Source: Clostridiales bacterium (GTDB lineage Bacteria; Bacillota; Clostridia; Oscillospirales; Oscillospiraceae). Taken from it: a stretch of 36,212 nt of DNA. A program made the translations under genes and the position numbers. Location: NCBI GenBank assembly GCA_018374635.1, contig JAHAEW010000029.1:1-36212 (forward strand), read 5' to 3'. This document shows, piece after piece, positions 30,313-36,212 of this stretch. Positions within the stretch are counted from its first letter, which is position 1. The number at the start of each line of letters is the position of its first letter. The notes under the pieces were generated by a model. That model was not told the origin of the DNA and ran no database searches. It saw nothing but the letters and a program-made list of their open reading frames with translations.

Positions 30313-31992
30313 TCAGCCCTCCGCGCTGTCAGAAAAGTGAGCAAACTTGAACTCGACGGGGCTGCCCAGGGGATGCATGACCAGATCCTGGACCTCCGCG
30401 CTCTGCAGGTAGGCAAATCCCTTGTAGTACAGGGGGGACACCACGGCGTCCTCCTCCACCAGCAGCTTCTCAGCGTCCAGCATGCTCTGCAGGCGGGTCT
30501 CGGCGTTGGCGTCGGCCTTGGCGGAGAGGATCAGCTCGCTGTAAGCGGGGTTGGCGTAGTTGCCGCGGTAAGGAGTGCTCTTGCCGGTCTTGGCGTCGGC
30601 GATCCACAGATCCAGGAAGGTCATGGCGTCGTCGTAGTCCGCGCCCCAGGCGGTGATGGCGAACTGATAGTTGTTGTTGTCCATCAGCTCGTTGCGGGCC
30701 TTGCTGGTCTTGGAGTCGATGGCGACCTCAATGCCCAGGTTGTCCCGGAACTGGCTCTGAACGAAGGTAGCGATGTTCTTGGTCACGGAGTCGTCGGCGA
30801 TGAGCAGGGAGAGCTTGGGCTCGGAACCCAGCTCGGCCACGCCCTTCTCCCAGTACTCCTTGGCCAGGTCGGGATCAAAGGAGGAGATGTTGCCGTTGAG
30901 CTCACGGAAGGTGCCCTTATCGCTGCCGGACACGCCGAAGGAGACCAGGCCCTCAGAGGCGGCGGAGCCGTCGGCCAGGATGGTGTCGGCCAGGATGGAG
31001 CGGTCGATGGCGTAGCCCAGAGCCTTACGGATGTTGGCGTTGCTCAGCGCGGGGTCCTCCATGTTGTACTGGAGGTAGGTGACGCGGAACTCGGTCATGG
31101 TGTGGAACTCGGGATCGTCCTTGTACTTGGCCACGTCGGAGGAGGACAGGTTGACCTTGTCCAGACCGCCCGACTGATAGGCGTTCAGGGCGGCGGAGGC
31201 GTCCTTCATGATCTTGACTTCCACGTTGGGGATGGCCACATTCTCCGCGTCCCAGTATTTGTCGTTCTTCTTCAGCGTGGTGCCCACGGCGGGATCATAG
31301 CTGGTGATGACATAGGGGCCGCAGTAGATCATGTTCTCGGCCTTGATGCCGTAGTTGTCGCCCTGCTCGGTGACGAAGGCCTCGTTCAGGGGGAAGTACA
31401 TGCTCAGGGTGGTCAGGTACAGGAAATAGGGGGTGGGGTTCTTCAGGTGGACCTCCAGGGTGCGGTCATCCACCGCCTTGACGCCCACTTCCTCGGCAGC
31501 GGCCTTGTTCTCGCCGTATTCCGCGCCGTTGACGATGTAGTCGGTCATGATGAAGTTGTAGCCGTTGGTGGCGTCCGCGCTCATCTGCTTGAGCCATGCA
31601 AACACAAAGTCGTTGGCGGTCAGGGGGGTGCCGTTGGACCACTCCAGGCCCTCACGCAGGGTAAAGGTATAGGTGAGGCCGTCCTCGGAGACCGTGTAGT
31701 CCTCACACAGGGCCTTCTCGGGCTCGTGGTTGGCGTCCAGGCGGAACAGGCCCTCAAAGGTGTTGTTCAGAATGGTGAAGGACTGCGTATCCGAAGCGGC
31801 CCACTGGACCAGGGTGCGGATCTCATTGCTGTCATAGTAGACCAGAGTGTCGCGGGTTGTGGTGGCGGTTCCGGGGTCACCGCTGGTGGTGGGAGTACCG
31901 CTTCCGGTATCGCCGCCGGTGAACCCGCAGCCCGCCAGCGTCGACACAAGAAGCGCCGAAGCCAGGACGGTAGAAACGAGCTTTTTCTTCAT
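30313..31992 (-). CDS. oppA: Oligopeptide-binding lipoprotein OppA
   Basis: A 559-residue family 5 solute-binding lipoprotein. The signal ends in the lipobox LAGC (Cys22), then a Gly/Thr/Ser-rich linker. LREGLEWSNGTPLTANDFVFAW is split across the typical substrate-binding signature near residue 115-135, and VNLSSSDVAKYKDDPEFH and RKALGYAIDRSILAD are also canonical. It captures peptides outside the membrane for OppB-C-D-F. GAGGAG precedes the ATG by about 8 bases. The gap to the oxidoreductase gene upstream is only 47 bases with no terminator, so it may be cotranscribed with the ROK and oxidoreductase genes. Confidence 0.93.
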   Translation of the reverse strand: MKKKLVSTVLASALLVSTLAGCGFTGGDTGSGTPTTSGDPGTATTTRDTLVYYDSNEIRTLVQWAASDTQSFTILNNTFEGLFRLDANHEPEKALCEDYTVSEDGLTYTFTLREGLEWSNGTPLTANDFVFAWLKQMSADATNGYNFIMTDYIVNGAEYGENKAAAEEVGVKAVDDRTLEVHLKNPTPYFLYLTTLSMYFPLNEAFVTEQGDNYGIKAENMIYCGPYVITSYDPAVGTTLKKNDKYWDAENVAIPNVEVKIMKDASAALNAYQSGGLDKVNLSSSDVAKYKDDPEFHTMTEFRVTYLQYNMEDPALSNANIRKALGYAIDRSILADTILADGSAASEGLVSFGVSGSDKGTFRELNGNISSFDPDLAKEYWEKGVAELGSEPKLSLLIADDSVTKNIATFVQSQFRDNLGIEVAIDSKTSKARNELMDNNNYQFAITAWGADYDDAMTFLDLWIADAKTGKSTPYRGNYANPAYSELILSAKADANAETRLQSMLDAEKLLVEEDAVVSPLYYKGFAYLQSAEVQDLVMHPLGSPVEFKFAHFSDSAEG

Positions 31993-32039
31993 GTTTCATT
32001 CTCCTCTTGTCTTAGATTTGTTAAAATGCATGCGCATAC

Positions 32040-32984
32040 TTAACCTGAAATCAGTTCGTCCGCCCGCTGGCAGACGGCCAGCGCCGGCAAAACTGTGCGA
32101 ATATCCAGCCTCCCGGGCCCATGCCCCCCGCGGAGCTCCTCCAGCAAGGTGTCGAGCTGCCGTCCATAGGGGTCCCAGGTGGGAAAGCGCTCCTCCTCCA
32201 TCCCCCGGGACGTATACCGCCGCCAGCGGTCGGAAGACAGGCGGCTGTCAAACCGGATGACCTCATCGGTAAAAGCAGCCTCCACCCCCGCCTCCAGCCC
32301 AGAGGCAAATCCGGCCGGAAGACACCAGGAGGCATAGAGCACTGCGCAGAAGGTGGGATAGCGGAGAAAGAGGGTCACGCTCTCTCCCCCCGGTCCCCCG
32401 GAGGCTTCCACCCGCTCGGGCGGCCCAAACAGGGAGACCACATAGTCCACATCGTGGATGGCCAGATCAAAGAGGACCCCGCCCGAACGCTTGGGATCGG
32501 CCAGCCAGCTCCCCTCGCTCCAGTCCGGCCGGGGCTGCCGCCGCCAGAGGCTCAGGGTGTGCAGCCGCTCCCGCCCCGCCGTAAGCCGGTGGGAGAGCGC
32601 CTCATAGGCGTCCCACGAGCGCAGCACCTGGGCCACCGAGAGGGTGGTGCCGGTCTCTTCCGCCCGGTCCGCCATGGCGGCGGCGTCCTCCAGGGAGAGG
32701 GCCGCTGGTTTTTCACACAGGATATGAGGTACGCGTCCCATCAGGGCCTCCGCAGCCGGGCGGTGCAGGTCGCCGGGCAGACAGATCACCGCCAGATCAG
32801 GACGGCGGGGGAGGGTCTCCAGCTCCTCCGGACCGGACAGGATGCGCCCGCCCGCCGCACCAGGCAGGGTTTCTCCCCCGCCACGCCGGCTGATCACCGC
32901 GGTGATGGTCACATCCGTCCGCCGGGCCAGCCGCGCGCTGTGGATTCGGGCCATATTCCCGGTGCCCCAGATCAGGACTTCCAT
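32040..32984 (-). CDS. Gfo/Idh/MocA-family oxidoreductase
   Basis: A 314-residue NAD(P)-dependent dehydrogenase. N-terminal Rossmann motif GTGNMA (7-12), the family signature CEKPAALS (middle of the nucleotide domain) and GGVLFDLAIHDVDYV with the catalytic His/Asp pair. Members oxidise or reduce sugars, inositols and related compounds. GGAGGAGGG precedes the ATG, and it starts 18 bases after the ROK regulator stop. The pairing with a ROK protein points to a sugar or sugar-derivative substrate, but which one cannot be read from the sequence. Confidence 0.88.
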   Translation of the reverse strand: MEVLIWGTGNMARIHSARLARRTDVTITAVISRRGGGETLPGAAGGRILSGPEELETLPRRPDLAVICLPGDLHRPAAEALMGRVPHILCEKPAALSLEDAAAMADRAEETGTTLSVAQVLRSWDAYEALSHRLTAGRERLHTLSLWRRQPRPDWSEGSWLADPKRSGGVLFDLAIHDVDYVVSLFGPPERVEASGGPGGESVTLFLRYPTFCAVLYASWCLPAGFASGLEAGVEAAFTDEVIRFDSRLSSDRWRRYTSRGMEEERFPTWDPYGRQLDTLLEELRGGHGPGRLDIRTVLPALAVCQRADELISG

Positions 32985-33002
32985 CCCGCGCCCTCCTCCT
33001 TC

Positions 33003-34178
33003 TTATCGGCACATCTCATCCAGCACCTGGCGCAGGGCCAGCGCCCCGCCGCCGATGAGATGGCCGCTGACGCCAAAGCTCTCAAAGCGGAGCTGAAAGG
33101 TATTCTGCATATATTCATTGAGCTTGCCGCGGTAATTGCGCTCGACCAGCGTGGAGAAAATCGGGTTCTGACGCAGCATGCTGCCGCACAGAAGCACCAC
33201 TTCCGGCGCATAGGTATTGGCCAGCAGGTTAATGGCAATCGAGGTGTACTCCACGACCTGGGTAATGAGGGCCACCGCAAAGGGATCTCCCCGCTGAAAA
33301 TAATCAAAGAGGCCCTTCATGTCGATGTTTGGATAGACGGTACGGGCCTCGGCTAAAATCGTCCGCTGGGACAGGTGGGTCTGAAGACAGCCCACTTTGC
33401 CGCACTCACAGATCTTGCCCGCGGGATTGAGGATGATGTGGCCGATCTCTCCGGCCATATTTTCTCTTCCACGGTAGATCTCTCCATTGAGGATCACCGC
33501 CGCGCCGATACCGTCTCCGATGCTCAGTACCACCATGCTCCGGCTTCCGGCGCAGGCGCCGAAGTGATGTTCCGCCAGCGCGATCGCCTTAGTGTCGTTC
33601 TCCAAAACAAACTCATACCCGGGCAGGCGGCTGTGCAGATAACGGGTGACCGCCACATTCCGCCAGCGGAAATTAGCCGAAAACTCCAGCTCGCCCCGTT
33701 CGATGTCCACGATCCCGGGGACCACCACGCCGACGGTGGAGCGCATCTCCTGGTTTCGGTACTTCTCCAAAAAACCTTCCAGGCGCTCCGCCATCCAGGG
33801 CAGGACCTCCTCCGGGACAAATTCCCCATCCGGCACCGGCTCGGTCTCCTGCGCCCAAAGGCTTCCCCCCGGGTCCACCAGGCCGAGATGCAGATATTCC
33901 CGCTCCAGGCAGACGCTGGCACAGAAGAGCCGCTCCCGTTCCAGAGAAAGCACCCTGGGGGGGCGTCCCACCTGGTTGCCGTTCTCCTTTTCCTGCTCCC
34001 GCAGCACGCCCCGGGTCATCAGCTCATCCACGATGCGTCCCACCGTCACGATGCTCATACCGGTGGCTTCCGCCGCCTGCGCCCGGGACATCTCCCCTGC
34101 GTTGCGGATGGCTGCGAGCACCAGTTTGGTGTTATTTCGGTGCATCAATGTACGATCCACCTTTTTCCCCGCAACCAT
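33003..34178 (-). CDS. ROK-family transcriptional regulator (NagC/XylR type)
   Basis: A 391-residue protein. The N-terminal winged helix (about 12-65, MSRAQAAEATGMSIVTVGRI) is followed by a sugar-kinase-like ROK domain: VGVVVPGIVD, the NDTKAIALAE segment with the catalytic-type Asp, SIGDGIGAAVILNG, and the zinc site GHIILNPAG with CECGKVGC. Both the helix-turn-helix and the sugar site look intact, so it should be a sugar-responsive repressor. ATG at 34178 was chosen because GGAAGG lies upstream. It is divergent from cutC and heads the leftward oxidoreductase-opp unit, which it may control. Confidence 0.92.
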   Translation of the reverse strand: MVAGKKVDRTLMHRNNTKLVLAAIRNAGEMSRAQAAEATGMSIVTVGRIVDELMTRGVLREQEKENGNQVGRPPRVLSLERERLFCASVCLEREYLHLGLVDPGGSLWAQETEPVPDGEFVPEEVLPWMAERLEGFLEKYRNQEMRSTVGVVVPGIVDIERGELEFSANFRWRNVAVTRYLHSRLPGYEFVLENDTKAIALAEHHFGACAGSRSMVVLSIGDGIGAAVILNGEIYRGRENMAGEIGHIILNPAGKICECGKVGCLQTHLSQRTILAEARTVYPNIDMKGLFDYFQRGDPFAVALITQVVEYTSIAINLLANTYAPEVVLLCGSMLRQNPIFSTLVERNYRGKLNEYMQNTFQLRFESFGVSGHLIGGGALALRQVLDEMCR

Positions 34179-34249
34179 ATTCCGCCTTCCCTTCCATTTA
34201 TAACATGATTTAATTAACTCTCTGTACAATTTCTCTCTTTCTGTTCTGT

Positions 34250-34278
34250 ATTATACTCAACATCTCCGCAAATTGCAA
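34250..34278 (-). promoter_or_regulatory. Promoter of the ROK gene
   Basis: On the minus strand TTGCAA (complement 34273-34278), a 17-base spacer and TATAAT (complement 34250-34255). It lies back to back with the cutC promoter, so one bound regulator could affect both. Confidence 0.75.
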
Positions 34279-34285
34279 GCTCTTA

Positions 34286-34314
34286 TTGACAGATAACACA
34301 AATTTCATTATAAT
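34286..34314 (+). promoter_or_regulatory. Promoter of cutC
   Basis: TTGACA (34286-34291), a 17-base spacer and TATAAT (34309-34314), an exact consensus match. Only 7 bases separate its -35 from the -35 of the ROK promoter. AT-rich sequence (34325-34341) lies at the transcription start. Confidence 0.88.
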
Positions 34315-34356
34315 TAGTACACCATAAAAAATTAAATTATTAAGGTGATGTTAAAA

Positions 34357-35109
34357 ATGAGTAGCGTGATTTTGGAGGTCTGCTGCGGCAGCGCAGACGA
34401 TGTCATCCAGGCCCACAAGGCGGGCGCCCACCGGGTGGAGCTCAACAGCAATCTCTTCCACGGCGGCCTCACGCCCACCATCGGTGAGCTGGTCGTCGCC
34501 AAGCGTGAGACCGGCATGAAGATCATGACCATGGTCCGCCCCCGGGAAGGCGGCTTCTGTTACACTGATGCGGAGTTCGCTACCGCTGTTGAGGACGCCA
34601 GGCAGCTCCTGGCCAACGGCACCGACGGCCTGGTCTTCGGTTTCCTCCACCAAGACGGCACCTTGGACAAGGAGCGCACCCGCATTCTGGCTGAGCTGGC
34701 CCAGGAGGCCGGCAAGGAGACTGTTTTCCACCGGGCCATCGACGTGGTTCCAGACTGGAAGGAAGTGCTGGACGTGCTCATCGAGCTGGGCGTCACCCGT
34801 GTTCTCACCAGCGGCCAGGAGCCCGACGTATCCCTGGGCACTGATACGGTGCGTGAGATGATCCAGTACGCCGCCGGACGGATCCAGATCCTGCCCGGCG
34901 CCGGGATCACCGCCCGCAACATGGACCGCATCATCTCCGAGACCGGCTGCGACCAGATCCATCTCGCCGCCCACAAGACCCTCTCCGACACCTCTGTCAA
35001 CAACAACCGCGCCATCTATTACGGCGGCGCCCTCTATCCCCCCGAGGATCGCTTCAGCGTCATCGACAGCGACTACATCGGCGGTATGGTGGGCCGTCTG
35101 CCCGGCTGA
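34357..35109 (+). CDS. cutC: CutC-family TIM-barrel protein
   Basis: A 250-residue member of the family named CutC, historically linked to copper tolerance, whose enzyme activity is not settled. Family stretches are LEVCCGSADDVIQAHKAGA, RVELNSNLFHGGLTPT, MVRPREGGFCYTD, FHRAIDVV and LTSGQEPDV. It starts at ATG 34357, 9 bases from AAGGTG; GTG and ATG codons further up overlap that ribosome binding site. It stands alone with its own promoter and terminator but is divergent from a ROK sugar regulator, which hints at a role in sugar metabolism rather than copper. That is inference. Confidence 0.9.
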   Translation: MSSVILEVCCGSADDVIQAHKAGAHRVELNSNLFHGGLTPTIGELVVAKRETGMKIMTMVRPREGGFCYTDAEFATAVEDARQLLANGTDGLVFGFLHQDGTLDKERTRILAELAQEAGKETVFHRAIDVVPDWKEVLDVLIELGVTRVLTSGQEPDVSLGTDTVREMIQYAAGRIQILPGAGITARNMDRIISETGCDQIHLAAHKTLSDTSVNNNRAIYYGGALYPPEDRFSVIDSDYIGGMVGRLPG

Positions 35110-35121
35110 TCCTGTGCACGC

Positions 35122-35152
35122 TCCCCCGCCCAATGGGCGGGGGAATTTTTTT
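35122..35152 (+). terminator. Rho-independent terminator of cutC
   Basis: CCCCCGCCC (35123-35131) and GGGCGGGGG (35135-35143) form a 9-bp stem followed by AATTTTTTT. Confidence 0.92.
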
Positions 35153-35267
35153 GCCCTGCGCGGCAGTATCTCCGCCGTTCGATCGAATTTCAAAAATAAG
35201 GAACGCATGGAGCGCGCTCCGTTCCAGCATACTACCCTTAGTGAATTTTGAAAGGCGGCGTGATGGT

Positions 35268-36011
35268 ATGCGGCGTTGGCTTCTCTTTGTCCTGCCGGTC
35301 CTGGCGTTGAGTTTGTGCGCGGCAGCGGTTCTGACCGCTCCGTCCGCCGTTCCGGCGGACGCCTGTCTTCCGGTAGAGGAGACACCCGCTCCCTCTTCCC
35401 CATCGGGCGGACTCATCGCCCTCACCTTTGACGACGGCCCCCGGCGCTCCACCACCACCGCCCTGCTGGACGGCCTTGCCGCCCGGGGCGTCCAGGCGAC
35501 CTTCTTTCTCATCGGAAAACAGGTGGCCGAGTATAATCAGGATCTGCTCCAGCGGATGGACGCGGAAGGCCATCAGATCGGCATTCACACCTATGACCAT
35601 GTGATGCTCTCCGGACTCAATGCCGCCGATTTCTCCGCGCAGGTGGACAAAACCCGGTCGCTCTTCCAATCTATCCTGGGGCACAACGGATTTCTGCTCC
35701 GTCCCCCCTATGGGATCACTGATCCCGCGGTGCGCTCCATGGCAGGCTGTCCTATCATTCTCTGGTCCATTGACCCGGAGGACTGGGACGATCAGAACGC
35801 AGACCGCGTGGTGGAGCATGTGGTCTCCCGGGCCAAAGACGGGGACATCATCCTCCTCCACGACATCTTCCCCACCTCAGTGGAGGCCGCACTGCGTATC
35901 GTGGATCAGCTCCATGCCCGCGGTTTTTATTTTGTCACAGTGGAGGAGCTTTTCGCGGCCCGGCATGTGACGCTGGAGCCCGGAAAAGTCTATCGCTGCG
36001 CCTACCCATAA
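35268..36011 (+). CDS. Secreted polysaccharide deacetylase (NodB homology)
   Basis: A 247-residue carbohydrate esterase family 4 protein with an N-terminal signal peptide or anchor (about 5-25). All five family motifs are present: TFDDGP, HTYDH (metal-binding His pair), RPPYG, WSIDPEDW and ILLHD. Such enzymes remove N-acetyl groups from peptidoglycan or related sugars, using Zn or Co at the surface. AAAGGCGG lies about 9 bases before ATG at 35268; the in-frame sequence upstream runs back into the cutC terminator. Probably monocistronic. Its exact substrate is unknown. Confidence 0.92.
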   Translation: MRRWLLFVLPVLALSLCAAAVLTAPSAVPADACLPVEETPAPSSPSGGLIALTFDDGPRRSTTTALLDGLAARGVQATFFLIGKQVAEYNQDLLQRMDAEGHQIGIHTYDHVMLSGLNAADFSAQVDKTRSLFQSILGHNGFLLRPPYGITDPAVRSMAGCPIILWSIDPEDWDDQNADRVVEHVVSRAKDGDIILLHDIFPTSVEAALRIVDQLHARGFYFVTVEELFAARHVTLEPGKVYRCAYP

Positions 36012-36058
36012 CGGCGGCATAAAAATGACGTGTTTTTTCCAACGTACACGAAACTGAA

Positions 36059-36090
36059 CTGCGGCACGCTCCACAGGGAGCGTGCCGCAG
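36059..36090 (+). terminator. Hairpin after the deacetylase gene
   Basis: CTGCGGCACGCTCC (36059-36072) and GGAGCGTGCCGCAG (36077-36090) form a perfect 14-bp stem with loop ACAG, 48 bases after the stop. It lacks a T-run, so it may be a weak terminator or the first of the stem-loops at the window end. Confidence 0.55.
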
Positions 36091-36096
36091 CAGCGT

Positions 36097-36195
36097 GTCG
36101 AAAAGCTTCGACCCGCTTCTCAAAAATGCAAGCATTTTTTCGAGGGGATGCAGGCCTCTGCGCGCACTCGCTTTCGCTCGCACACTTGAGGCCTG
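36097..36195. repeat. Run of short stem-loops at right edge
   Basis: Three more perfect inverted repeats follow in series: GTCGAA/TTCGAC (36097-36112), AAAAATGC/GCATTTTT (36122-36139) and CAGGCCTC/GAGGCCTG (36151-36195). The second has a T-run and could terminate rightward transcription. No gene is seen in 36012-36212. Confidence 0.5.
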
Positions 36196-36212
36196 GGAAG
36201 TGTGTTTTCCGA

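Overview
The window looks like a chromosomal segment from an anaerobic, GC-rich gut Firmicute of the Oscillospirales (Flavonifractor, Intestinimonas or Pseudoflavonifractor type). This is inferred from strong AAGGAGG ribosome binding sites, a Spo0A-type DNA-binding domain, Firmicute-style Opp, ROK and cobalamin genes, and high-GC coding sequence broken by AT-rich islands. There is no phage, insertion sequence or CRISPR array.

Layout. (1) 1-3030: an AT-richer regulatory island. A stand-alone Spo0A C-terminal domain protein and a PAS-PAS protein without an output domain run leftward. An XRE regulator with a degenerate S24 domain runs rightward. A TTAGTAT inverted repeat lies in the shared promoter region. 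(2) 3250-13020: a nine-gene leftward operon built around PgsB, PgsC and PgsW (poly-gamma-glutamate system). It also encodes a secreted C69 dipeptidase, a lipoprotein, a DctM-like permease, a 57-residue membrane protein, an M14 aspartoacylase-like enzyme and a parvulin lipoprotein. It has a long untranslated leader and intercistronic hairpins, and no PgsA. (3) 13020-15640: an AT-rich gap, a TGS/uridine-kinase-type nucleoside kinase and tRNA-Ala(GGC), the last with its own promoter and terminator. (4) 15690-18310: a metal-efflux operon of ArsR/SmtB sensor, free HMA metallochaperone and P1B ATPase, with a clear promoter and operator. (5) 18330-19260: an unidentified lipoprotein. (6) 19310-22340: a tightly overlapping cobalamin nucleotide-loop operon of phosphatase, CobU, CobS, short CobU-like protein and CobC. 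(7) 22365-34280: a leftward peptide-utilisation region of ROK regulator, Gfo/Idh oxidoreductase, OppA-B-C-D-F, leucyl aminopeptidase and a large transglutaminase-like protein. (8) 34286-36212: CutC, a secreted polysaccharide deacetylase and a run of stem-loops at the right edge.

How the genes work together. The pgs-type operon combines a polymerase-like core (B, C) with extracellular hydrolases, a binding-protein-like lipoprotein and a permease. It could make a gamma-linked glutamate polymer, recycle one, or both. The Opp operon would import peptides that PepA then trims; the sugar-type regulator at its head suggests glycosylated or cell-wall peptides. Functions are read from motifs and family resemblance; no database search was run.
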